DNA of 64,000 bases from NCBI GenBank assembly GCA_947095585.1, contig OX352761.1:132834277-132898276 (forward strand). Reading direction: 5' to 3'. The notes beneath the pieces are model-generated. The model was given only the letters and a program-made list of their open reading frames with translations, made no database searches and was not told the DNA's origin. Shown here piece by piece: positions 31,936 through 42,699 of this stretch (the stretch's first letter is position 1; every line of letters starts with the position of its first letter). Source of the DNA: Nephrocerus scutellatus (Eukaryota; Arthropoda; Insecta; Diptera; Pipunculidae). A program made the position numbers and the translations under genes.

Positions 31936-33541
31936 GTGATTCGTGCATTCAAATGTATTAATTTATTTGTATTTATCCGCTCCATGGCAACACAAAAGTA
32001 GATACACATTCTCGTGTTGATATTATTTTCTAATTATTTTCTATGTTGAAATTCATAATGTATTTATTCTAAAAAGTTCCATTACATGTAACCAGAGAGA
32101 AAAAATATTTAAACAAAGAACGATTATTGTTTATTAATTTGTATTCTTATTGGTTTAAATTCAAGCGGATACCAACAGATTGATCATCACTAGCCTTTCA
32201 ATATAAAGCAAAAGATTGTAGCGGAACACATACTCAGGTTCAGCAGAACACTGGTGTTCGGCGGTACATCATTTTTGAAATCCTGTGCATGATAAAACAT
32301 TAAAATTTCAGCCCAATCTGCACATTTTTTTAAAAAAGGATTTAAATGAGTAAATCTGGGATTTTTCAACAAATGTCTAGGTATTAAAATATCTCGAAAA
32401 CTACTGAATTTCGGTAGAACATTTGCATTTTAACCCTACTGGAATACTTTGAGTTGCAAGTAACCCTGTAGAACGGGCGGTTAAAATTTGTTGTATAATT
32501 ATGCCTATCGATTAATGACTTGTCCTTAGTATGAGAATAGCGAACCAGAAATGCAAGAGAAATATATTATAAAATACTTAGGATATTTCGTATTCATCTT
32601 TTAACGAACGTTTGTAGCTTTCGAGGGAATAGCAAAGGTCACTCTCCAAGCGTTACACAGAAAAAATCCGGAAACTGATTACATTGCTTCGATGCTTCGA
32701 CATACTAAGGCGAACACTTCGAACGTAGACTTTACTTTGCAATTCGACAAGTGCATCTAGTTCGAATTCAGTAAATGTAATTGTAGATTATGATAATGCA
32801 TCCACGATATAAGGTCTGTTTGGTGTATGCAGGTAGCACAGCGGATGCATGCTTGTTTTGCAGCTAGCATGTTTGGGGATTTTTCTGTACAGCTTATTAC
32901 GAAGTTTTACATTTTTTACATTCTTTTGACGGAGCACAGCTCACAACCACTTTTAGCTGCTGCTTTAATAATGCCAAATAATTTTAATTAAATGCGAATT
33001 TTCTGAACTTTTCTTTATTTAATGCCAAAACATAAAATTCAATTTTATTGATTTTATTTTCAATTATTTTCTATGTTTCAATTTTAGTTCCTTTATCTTA
33101 CCGTGAATGGTAACTTTTGTTTACCCAAATACCATTAACCCATTTTCAGTAAATTCCGATCTATTTCAATCTTCGAATAGCATCGGTTACGATCAACAGG
33201 TGTTATTAAAACCATTTAAAAGCAGACCAGTTGATAATTGCCGACGATTAACGATCACAATCATCACACCAATCAATTAAACAACAGACGCCAGCAGTAG
33301 TTTGGTATAATATAGGTCTAGGTAGGTCAAAAGGCCATCAACGGAATATACAAATTGATGGCCGGTAGTCTAAGTAGTTGATATTTTAATGGATAACGAA
33401 CATAGTCCAGTCAGTCAGTCATCAGAGGCAGATTCAGAAAGCCCAATCAAAATAGAAATATCTCATTTTGACTCAAATGAATCATAAATTTTTCTTCTAA
33501 ATGGATATATAGTTACAGTTTGGAGTTGGTTGCAAATTACG
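31936..33541. other. Unassigned AT-rich DNA
   Basis: Nothing recognised. A 32-codon acidic frame starts at 33389 (MDNEHSPVSQSSEADSES...) and ends at 33487; it is probably chance. Confidence 0.35.
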
Positions 33542-34309
33542 TCAGTTACTCTGAGTGTTTGTTGCAAACGTACGCCGACCACCTCGGCAATGCGAATGCT
33601 GAAGCATTCGTTTACGATTTAAATGTGCAGCCATCTTTCTGGAAGTAGTCACACTCGTATATATGTTGATTGCTTTGGCATATTTTGCTGAATTTATTGA
33701 AGTTGATGAAGTCTTATCGGACTGAGTGCGGTGAAAGATAACTATAAGGAGATTTCTTATCGCGGCACGGCGAGTTATTGCATCCGATTCAGATGCCGCG
33801 CGAGATAATTCAAAGTACAGGAGAGCTTCGCTTCTGTACAAATCACCAACTCCTCAGCCGAAGTGCAATTTGGGTTTCACGGCAATCATTTCCAGAGCTT
33901 GTATTCTTTATTTATGAACTGAAATAATATTTGGCTGTAACGGTTCTAAGTAGTTTTTTGTTGTGAGGTGAGGTTTTGCCTGGGATTGTTTGATTGCTGG
34001 ATTACTGCAAAGCTTAAAAAAGATAGGTCTCTATTTTCAATTCAAACAAACCATTAACGCTTCTTTTTGTATTTCCATCATCTTATGGACTTGGGGTTTG
34101 CAGAAACCATCTTTAGCTGCAGGATAAATCTTGATGACGAAATGCCCTTTGGATTCTAATTTAGGAGTAGAAGCAGTCTTTCGCTTTTCTCTACAGTTTG
34201 TTAGATCAGTTGTTATATCTTGATCAGTCAAAGAAGTCGTAGTAATTGGTCGAGTGCTCGCCTTACCCTTCTCAAGAAGAGTGTCGGCAGATACAATTTT
34301 AGAAAACAT
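33542..34309 (-). other. Two adjacent unassigned minus-strand frames
   Basis: The frames are 33542-33841 (99 codons) and 34037-34309 (90 codons, hydrophilic: KLESKGHFVIKIYPAAKDG, KPQVHKMMEIQKEALMV). They lie on the same strand 195 bases apart, with an AATAAA between them on that strand. I do not recognise either. They may be remnants of one TE or of a host gene, or chance. Confidence 0.15.
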
Positions 34310-34849
34310 TTCCGCAGCATTTATTGTGGTATAAGGACGTTAAGCACCGCGTATAAGATTTTGTCATCTGTCTTTCAAAATTAATTAGAGAAAATTCGAA
34401 AATAGAGGAAATTGTATTGGGGTCAGGATTTTAAAATATTGCATGAGACTCAGGTATAGCAGCTGTGGAACCAGAAATAAGCGCACGGTTGATTGCGTTC
34501 GAGAGGACGAAAATTTTCTAGTTGTTTTGTCTTGATTTATAAACTAAGCTAAAAATATTTGTCAAATATTAATTAAGATATTCACATCACCATTAAAAAG
34601 TTGTGGAAAAATGTACATAACAATGAGAATATGTGTATTTAGTCAGCAAGAAGTCAATCGCAAGTAATCTAAACGGCCTTGGTCACTTTTGAGAGTGAAC
34701 ACTATTTGAGTGGCCATATAATAAGGTATTTACCTATTTTGTCTAATGTGGCCATCATTCAATTAGAAAGGTAATATGTGATTAGAAAGCAACGGATCTC
34801 ATAACTGTATAAGTTTTTCTCGATAAAATATTACTATGGACGTAGTTCG
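34310..34849. other. Unassigned DNA
   Basis: AT-rich, no feature recognised. Confidence 0.35.
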
Positions 34850-35035
34850 CTCGTAAAGAGCATCAGAAATAGCGCGCGGCGGTTGTCTGTGGGCTCCTCT
34901 AATCGAATTGGCTGGCTATAAATACTTATGTAGAAATTAATCAGCCATACAAGCACCACACTAGTCACTGAGTAGCTTAATCAACTGTGTAATTAGTAAA
35001 TAAAATAAAATTACACTAAAACTGCAACACGACAT
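34850..35035 (+). promoter_or_regulatory. LTR-like block: TATA box, initiator and poly(A) signal
   Basis: TATAAATA lies at 34917-34924, a TCAG initiator-like motif at 34941 and AATAAAATAAA at about 35000. A TATA box with a poly(A) signal within about 90 bases downstream is the arrangement of an LTR U3-R segment. A G/C-rich GCGCGCGGCGG patch precedes it. No second LTR, primer-binding site or target duplication was found. It could equally be a short promoter-like stretch. Confidence 0.25.
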
Positions 35036-35384
35036 TCCCCATTCGCCATATTTCTAATGGGGTTCTCTCTATTTATATCTATCTATATAGCCATGTGTTT
35101 CGTAGGCAACAGAATACATAACAATGTGTAGTAGTTTGAAATGTTTATCTTAAGAAGTTTCTATAAAATATTAATATTCTATGTTTATTAGTTTTCTATT
35201 TAATTTTTAACTTCAAGTTAAGCGTGGTGGAGCCGCTCCATACTGGCTTGTGAGTTACTAAGTCGCATTAATCAGAATGCACATCCGCATACGCTAAGTT
35301 CATTGGAGATTTGAAAAGATTTATTAACATTAAAAATTGAGTCCTAAATTTCTTGATATATGGTAATGGGAGAAGTAAGTCATC
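35036..35384. other. Unassigned AT-rich DNA
   Basis: No feature recognised. Confidence 0.35.
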
Positions 35385-35464
35385 TATGTATCTATCTATT
35401 TACCTACTTATCTATATATCTATATATCATCTCTCTATCTATATATCTATCTACTTATCTATCG

Positions 35465-35501
<37 letters not shown>

Positions 35502-35507
35502 CCTACC

Positions 35508-35554
<47 letters not shown>

Positions 35555-35556
35555 TT
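35385..35556. repeat. (TATC)n microsatellite
   Basis: An interrupted TCTA repeat of about 170 bases. The long Tyr/Ile/Ser frames through it are artefacts. Confidence 0.95.
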
Positions 35557-35589
35557 TTTATTCCATTTTGTTTTCTAAATAAAATCGCT

Positions 35590-35676
35590 TGTGCTTGAGA
35601 TATTAAAAAAAACATAATATCGTATCGATGACAATTATTATGTAACACAACATCATTAAGCACATTTACTCGTGGA
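35590..35676 (-). pseudogene. Mariner transposase C-terminus next to the tandem array
   Basis: The minus strand, in frame with unit 1 of the array, continues PRVNVLNDVVLHNNCHRYD. This corresponds to the usual mariner end (about 'GGHLNDIIFH'). It marks the original 3' end of the transposase copy from which the array grew. Confidence 0.55.
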
Positions 35677-36690
35677 AGACGAATCTGCTGAACCGAATTT
35701 TTTATAATTTTTTTTGTACAAATCCCGTAATTTCGCGGCCAATCGACTCGCACGTTCAACTTCAATAACTCGATTGTTTGAACACCCGTGAGTCCTAAGG
35801 CGCCATCTTGATAAAACCACTTATATGTATGATCCAAGTAAACCTCTTCAAATTCATCCCAAAAACAGTCAGATAACATGGTCCGATAGTGATATTCATT
35901 GACTGTAACTTGCCAAAGACGAATCTGCTGAACCGAATTTTTTATAATTTTTTTTGTACAAATCCCGTAATTTCGCGGCCAATCGACTCGCACATTTCTG
36001 GATACAACACGGTCACCCAACGTTCAACTTCAATAACTCGATTGTTTGAACACCCGCGAGGCGCCATCTCGATAAAACCACTTATATGTATGATCCAAGT
36101 AAACCTCTTCAAATTCATCCCAAAAACAGTCAGATAACATGGTCCGATAGTGATATTCATTGACTGTAACTTGCCAAAGACGAATCTGCTGAACCGAATT
36201 TTTTATAATTTTTTTTTGTACAAATCCCGTAATTTCGCGGCCAATCGACTCGCACATTTCTGGATACAACACGGTCACCCAACGTTCAACTTCAATAACT
36301 CGATTGTTTGAACACCCGCGAGGCGCCATCTTGATAAAACCACTTATATGTATGATCCAAGTAAACCTCTTAAGATTCATCCCAAAAACAGTCAGATAAC
36401 ATGGTCCGATAGTGATATTCATTGACTGTAACTTGCCAAAGACGAATCTGCTGAACCGAATTTTTTATAATTTTTTTTTTGTACAAATCCCGTAATTTCG
36501 CGGCCAATCGACTCGCACATTTCTGGATACAACACGGTCACCCAACGTTCAACTTCAATAACTCGATTGTTTGAACACCCGTGAGGCGCCATCTTGATAA
36601 AACCACTTATATGTATGATCCAAGTAAACCTCTTCAGATTCATCCCAAAAGGTTCGATAGTGATATTCATTGACTGTAACTTGCCAAATA
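35677..36690 (-). repeat. Four tandem copies of a mariner transposase fragment
   Basis: The motif GAATCTGCTGAACCGAATTT recurs at 35681, 35921, 36182 and 36444, a period of 240, 261 and 262 bases. Each unit on the minus strand encodes SVTVNEYHYRTM-like sequence, then DHTYKWFYQDGA with the second catalytic Asp, then GDRVVSRNVRVDWPR. It then jumps to the C-terminal KIIKNSVQQIRL, so the block with the third Asp is missing. Unit 1 lacks about 30 bases around its VTVLYPE region. Unit 4 lacks about 18 bases (AACAGTCAGATAACATGG). Otherwise the units are nearly identical, implying recent tandem duplication. Confidence 0.85.
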
Positions 36691-38736
36691 TAAAAGTGGA
36701 ACAAGATTCGCCCTATCAATGTACCCTGCGGCCGACCGTTAGCGCTATTAAATTAAATGTTAAGATTTTCGTTTTTCTGGTGGAGTTTTGGTTTTTTTTT
36801 TGACTGACTGATAGTTTTTAGTTTCCATTTTCTGTCTGACTGACTTTGTAGTGAATATGTAAAAATACTATAAGCATTTCTATATTTTTATATATATATT
36901 ATCTCTTATCTCCAAATCTTCAGCTTCGAAAAAAATATCTACAAGCTCGTTGAAATTTTTAATTTCGGAATAGTGACATCTTTCTTTCTAGGGCGAGAAA
37001 GAAAGTTTTATTTTTGGAAATATTTTCACGTAAATGTCTCCAGATGTTTTTGAAGTTTTTTTTGGCAGAAGCAAATTTTTAAAGTTACGACTATTTGCAT
37101 GGAACTCAGTTACTATACTACAAAAATGATAACAGTGGAAGTGGAACTGGGGTTTTGGGGAACTTTGCAGTTTTTATCATATTCTGAATCGCTGCACCGA
37201 ATGTGATAACCAATCGTCAAACTTTCATGAAAAGTGTAGATATTTGAAGTAAGTCGCCCTACAGTCATGTCTTGCAATGAGCTATTAAAAATTATACGAA
37301 ACTTGCAACACAATTCCATAAATTTTAAAATTTTCCTGATCGTTCACATTCCTGTTGCTTTCGTTACGCTTATAATTTTACGTTACAGGATGTAACGACA
37401 ATTTCGTATTTGTGCCACACATAAGAGAGTCCCGCGGAGATCAACTCTGTCCGAACGTATTTCGCATTTTTAATGACCATCAAAGCAGATCGACTGCCAA
37501 AACGCGAGCAGCGAAAGAAGCATTTAGCATAAACTGCAGCGCATAATAATATGTATGTTTGTGGTACAGAGATATAAGAGCCGTCATAAACATCAAAAGA
37601 ATACTATACCTCCGTGTTCAGTGACTGCAAGTGTTAGTTTTCAAAAGGTTCCCACTAAGACATTTATTTGGAACGTGATATACCATATGACCATTTACCT
37701 TTCCATTTCATTGCACTTGGCGTCGAACGACCATAACAAAATAGAAAATCTCATGACAATGGCTGATGGTCGTTTTGAGACAGTCGCTCTGGTTCCAATA
37801 ACCTTATGCACCCTGCATGAAAATGGAAAGCGCCGTTGAGCTCTTTATGTATGCGTGCGAAATGTAAGTTCACTGGTAATTATTTGGGATACAAGCAAAG
37901 TAGTTCTCTGGGCCAATTCAATTTGAATGCTGAAAGTCTTCTACTACCATCACTACCACTCTATCGCAAGTGTGATGATCGTTAAACTTGGCCGGTAATT
38001 TAGTATGTAATTCGTTTCAATTTCATTTCGCGTTTTGTCATCGTTGTTGTTGTTTGGACTGGTAAGCGGTCTCAATGGATATGCGTATAAAGCTTTCACA
38101 CTTTTCTTCACTGGGTCATCCGAGCCATTCGCCTATGATCTACCAAACTTCTGATGGTTCAAAGAAGTGAAATGATGCTCTGCCTATACTACGCTCACGA
38201 GTACATATATCTGAATGTGATCCATTTGAAAGTACCATCAAAACGGTATCTGCTTTGATAAAAAATCCCGGTGGTCATAATCAGATCAGAAAGCAGCAAC
38301 AAAAAACTAAGAGCAGCCTCTCAATTGATTGAAATCTAAACCATTTGAGTTTTATGTTCGAAATTAAGAATTTGAGTGAAATATTTTTATAAATTACTTT
38401 ATTTAAACTCTCAATCAATCTATCATTTTATCGTGAATGAGACAACCAGCACAGTACTCCTTTCAAATATCAGAACAGAATAAAATAACAATTCTTGAAA
38501 GATTGAAATTGAAATATCGAGAAATAATTTCGAATATTTTCGTTATTGTAGAGCCGCTGATAAAAGAAGTCGAAGTTAACGATGAGTTAGTCTTAGACAT
38601 GGGAAATGCTATGTGAACAGAGGCAAACTTCTTAATCTCTTGCCTAAATGGCACCTTTTGCTCAGTGATGTACACTGTGCTTGTAATTAGTTGAATAAAC
38701 AACCACAAATTTTAACCTTTATAAGCTGCATTTTTG

Positions 38737-38737
<1 letters not shown>
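36691..38737. other. Unassigned DNA, 2 kb
   Basis: No TE or gene recognised. The frame at 37555-37839 (+, 94 codons) has no motif. Confidence 0.35.
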
Positions 38738-38782
<45 letters not shown>

Positions 38783-38788
38783 GCTAAC
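38738..38788. repeat. (AACT)n microsatellite
   Basis: About 12 units of AACT, directly before the satellite-like array. Confidence 0.95.
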
Positions 38789-38794
38789 ACTAAA

Positions 38795-39455
38795 AAGGAA
38801 GGTATTGGAAATGTTTTTTTAATGTTATGCCTTACAAAGTTGATTCAACCCAAACTGACTGTACTTTGGTATGCTAAGACTCCTTTAATCCAAGAACATA
38901 ACCAAAACAGCAAAGCAAGTGGTAACTTACACTAAAAAAGTAGGTACTTTGGTATGCTAACCTTCTTTTACTCCGAAACCTAACCAAAACGACAAAGCTA
39001 GCGTTACCTTACACCAAGAAGAAAGGTCTTGAAAAGGTTTTCTTTTATGTTTTACGTTACAAAGTTGATTCAAGCCAAACTGACTGTACTTTGATATGCT
39101 AAGAATCTTTTACTCCAGGAATCTAACGAAAACAAAAAAGCCAGTGGTAAATTATACTAAAAAGAAAGAAAGGTCTTAAAAATGTTTTCTTTTATATTAT
39201 GCGTTACAAGGTTGCGTCAAGAAAAACGCAATGTAACTGTACTTTGGTATGCTAAGAATCTTTTACTCCAGGAACCTTACCAAAACAACAAAGGCAGTGG
39301 TAACTTACACTAAAAAGAAAGGTCTTGAAAATGTTGTCTTTTATGTTATGCGTTACAAAGTTGCCTCAAGCCAAACTGAATCTAGTTTGGTGTGCTAAGA
39401 TTTTTTTTACTTCAGGTACCTAATCAAAACAGCAAAGCCAGTGGTCGTACCAACA
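38795..39455. repeat. Satellite-like tandem array, ~145-bp unit
   Basis: GTACTTTGGTATGCTAAG-type anchors recur at 38861, 38944, 39086, 39239 and 39382, giving periods of 83 (a unit with an internal deletion), 142, 153 and 143 bases. Each unit has GCGTTACAAAGTTG, a CAAGCCAAACTGA block, the anchor, TTTTACTCCAGGAACCTAAC, CAAAACAACAAAGCCAGTGG and ACTAAAAAGAAAGGTCTTGA. There are about five units with moderate divergence. No coding potential. Confidence 0.85.
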
Positions 39456-40918
39456 TTTAAATTCAGATTTATGATGAGCCAGTGCAAGACCAAACTCACG
39501 GTATCTCGGTCTTGGTATTGGTCATGCAGTTGTACTCTTGGTGTTGGTAGTGGATGGGGTTTCTTGACTTGAACTTTTTAATCCAATTTGCTTACTGCTT
39601 TCATTTCCGATGGTATACGATAGTAAGTGGGCAAAAGAATGTTATTAATCTTATTTATTTTACCATATTGAATTCTCTTGTATAGTCAGTGATTACAACG
39701 GCCTTTTTTTATAACTTTTTTAAACAATTATCAGAATAGAAGCTTTCATATTGGACTTTTTTTTTACTGTAAACAACAATTAAAAACCCAGTTAAAAGAA
39801 GCTCTTCTGTGTATCATAAAAACCGCTAAATTACAAATCTTAGTTGGTAATCTCCTCATGGGCAGTAATAATAAAACGAACCTCCGCTGATTTTTCTCCA
39901 TCCATTTACTTGAAAAGAATACTTAAGAGACATATAACATGTAATAAATGTCACGTAAATCATTCGCTTTGTCATAAGAGTAAGCCAAGACTTTACGAAG
40001 CAGGTTCCATCGCTGGCGCTGACGAAATTAAACTTTTAGTCATGGTGATATTTTAACGTTTTTGGTTGGGCTACTGCTGCTACTAATTATTGGCTTACTC
40101 TAGTAATTGAATTATAGCTGCACAGTGCAGCAATTTATATTGGGATAAGTAGTCTGTGAGGTAGGAACTTTTTAAGGTTTTAAAAACAAGTGGAGAATAT
40201 AATTTGGAAAACCTATGATTCGCGTTAGATTGCGGTTAAGCGAAGTAAAGAGAATGTCCAAAGAGATTCTTTTGAATGCGCACGGGAACAGATTTTTTTT
40301 ATTATTTCTCTATAGAGATTTTTTTTATAAACTTACAATAAAATAATTTACTTACAAAGAAACTATTTATATTCAAATTTACATTAACATTTGGTAGAAT
40401 GTACTGTACTGTTCTGTCACAATGGTTATATCTAGATACATAATTATATCCATCTGATCGGAACTTTCTTTAATAACTTCTGAAGTCTGAGGTTTTCTTG
40501 TCGACTATATGCATTCATTCCAAGGTCATATAAACGCTTATCATTCCAATTTTCCAACACAAATTTATGCAAAACAACAAACTTTAGTTATAAAATCTCA
40601 AACGAACCACAACAGCTATGATGTGCCAATTTTAGAAGCATAATACTGATGCTTTTATATTATACCAAATCTATTAAGATAACAAAATATTCACGCTTTC
40701 AAATAAGGTTATAACTTTTACTTCTTTTAAGTAATAATTAATTTGTTATAAAATATAATATAATAGCGATTAATGAGCACACATGCAATCACCCTAGAAA
40801 GGAGACAACTGCAGCGAAACTTTTGTTTTATAAAAGAAAGGCAAAAAAATCAATAATTAAGTTTTACGGTTGCATCGAGATTACCGCCAAAAGATTGAGC
40901 TAAACAATACATACTTAC
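39456..40918. other. Unassigned AT-rich DNA
   Basis: No feature recognised. GTTAGATTGCGGTTA at about 40217 recurs in reverse at about 47463, too short to define a repeat. Confidence 0.35.
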
Positions 40919-41280
40919 GAGCATATAGAAAAGTACTGCACAACCAAGGAATTCCAACGGCATGCAAGAGTGGTGGAGTGGGTGAGCATGAGCAGCTTCA
41001 GTGGTGCTCTTCCTGAGTGGATGGGTAGTATGTTGCAGTCGACAACGTCGTCTGTAATCTTTAATCTTTTGTACACATTAAGGAAGTCCATTGAAAATTC
41101 AAATGTATTCCGCCAGGCAGCAAATAAGTCGCGAAAATGCAACACATTCACCACCACCAGTTGGTCCTTCAATCCGCGTATTTGTATGGTGTTAGCAATG
41201 CTAAAAGAACAAATAATCTGCATCTTGGCTTGCAACAACCGAAGCGCGAGGCTATATGTTACCTCTCGTAGCGAAGACAT
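40919..41280 (-). other. Candidate coding exon ending at a strong splice donor
   Basis: A 121-codon minus-strand frame starts with ATG at 41280. It ends where ATATGCTC is followed by GTAAGTATG, a near-perfect donor at 40918. The stop codon is the TAA of the donor itself, so coding would continue into the next exon. The protein (VVVNVLHFRDLFAAWRN, FSMDFLNVYKRLKITDD and so on) is not recognised, and the composition is not clearly low complexity. The opposite strand is also open for 120 codons, which weakens the case. There is an in-frame stop just upstream of the ATG and no acceptor I can assign. Confidence 0.25.
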
Positions 41281-42330
41281 TGGAAATTACGTGCACCCAT
41301 CTGTCGGATGGGTTCCCTTGGATGGGTGCTAAGTAAAGAATTTTTCGTAGTCCGCCACTCAATGGTACTAAAACCGTTGTACAGTTCTAGAATGCCGCTG
41401 CAGCAGCATTTAGGTATCCCGGAAAACACATAAAAAATCGTCGCTTAGATCATCTGGAGATCATGTGCTTGCGCTCCCTTTTGAGCTAATAAGCGCGCAC
41501 ATCTAATGGCTAAAAGCAGAGCAATTTCGTTGATTATTCGCGTGGGGCTGAAAAGAAGTTGAATTACACATAAAATGGTGGGATAACTGTATGTGCTTAG
41601 CATCTATAGTTGCATCTAATGCGATTTAACTATCACGATCAAGAAGATTTAATTTATTGTATGGTTGTAGGTATGTTTGTTTGAGTGTGTGTGTGTGTGG
41701 GTGTGGGTGAAGATGTGTGTCTTCAGATAAAATTTCCTGAGGTTGGTACTAAAGCTAGAGTTAGGCCGAAATTGGTATCTTATTTCCTCCATATACGTGT
41801 ACTAGTTAATGGGAACACTTCCATTGAGCGTATTAGGCAACAAATTAAGAAAAGATCATTTTATTTGGTAGCAACAATCCAGGAAATTCTAACATAACAT
41901 AGGTTTTCTTTTATGAAGGATTTTAAGTGCATACTAAATATTTATTATCATCTAGATTCACTAAATGTGTATGCAAATCAAAACATTATCTCACTCGATC
42001 GTATCTTAATCGTCAACATTACAACTTTTTTACTCCTCTCCTTAGTATTCATACATAGCTTTGTAAGAATCTCTTGAGCGTTTGTATTTTTATTTTATTT
42101 TAAAAACTGGTTCTTCTTCGCTTTTTTCCCCGAAACACCCACCAATAAATCTCTTGCATATTTTTTTATTGTATAATGTCCAAAATTATTCCTATTAGTA
42201 GGTGCTTTGAGCCCGTTGAATCTAAAAGTTAAAATTAAAGATGAAAACATTTTCCCATTTTCTTCTTTAGGCGCGTTAAGAGTTAACTTTAAAAGCCGAG
42301 TCACTTTTTTTTCTATATATAAAGTCAAGT
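41281..42330. other. Unassigned DNA with a GT microsatellite
   Basis: A GT-rich run lies at 41684-41712. No other feature recognised. Confidence 0.35.
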
Positions 42331-42437
42331 CATTGCCAAGGGAGAACTCCCTGCATGACTTGCGTCACGGCAATGAGGTGGGCTATGTCCTTTATTAAAA
42401 TTACAATTTAAATTTGAAGGAATGTGAGTTAAAATAT
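42331..42437 (+). repeat. Solo 3' tail of the R1-like LINE
   Basis: CATTGCCAAGGGAGAACTCC, then CTGCATGACTTGCGTCACGG, a GGGCTATGTCCTTTATTAAA stretch and GAAGGAATGTGAGTTAAAAT. The order matches the 3' end of the element at 15.4-16.05 kb read on the other strand. Stems ATTGCC/GGCAAT (42332-42337/42369-42374) and AGGGAG/CTCCCT (42339-42344/42347-42352) are kept. This is a severely 5'-truncated insertion. Confidence 0.85.
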
Positions 42438-42699
42438 AAACCATTTTTTTTTAGAATTCACATATTTGTATATCAAAATTAAAAGTTATTTTACATTGTT
42501 TTTCCGCAAAGGTTATGGCTTATCTGCAGGAGGTTATCTTATTAAAAAAAATATAAAAATGTTAAGAGTTGGATACATTGGATTTTTCCAATAAACTGAT
42601 ATTCAATATTTTATTCAATTCAATTTAATTTAATTTTAGTAGTTTAATAGTTCTTTTTAGTTTTAATTTTAAAGTTCAAGTTAAGTTTTTATTGTTAGA
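42438..42699. other. Unassigned AT-rich DNA
   Basis: Possibly the 3' untranslated part of the LINE that follows on the minus strand; nothing specific seen. Confidence 0.35.

Noticed and set aside
33389..33487. 32-codon acidic frame starting MDNEHSPVSQ
   Set aside because: Short, no conserved motif, and no transcript evidence; frames of this size are expected by chance.
35353..35598. Two long Tyr/Ile/Ser-repeat frames as repetitive proteins
   Set aside because: They are translations of the TATC microsatellite.
38795..39455. CRISPR-like array
   Set aside because: The units are directly adjacent with no constant short repeat alternating with unique spacers; the unit is ~145 bases and the genome is eukaryotic.
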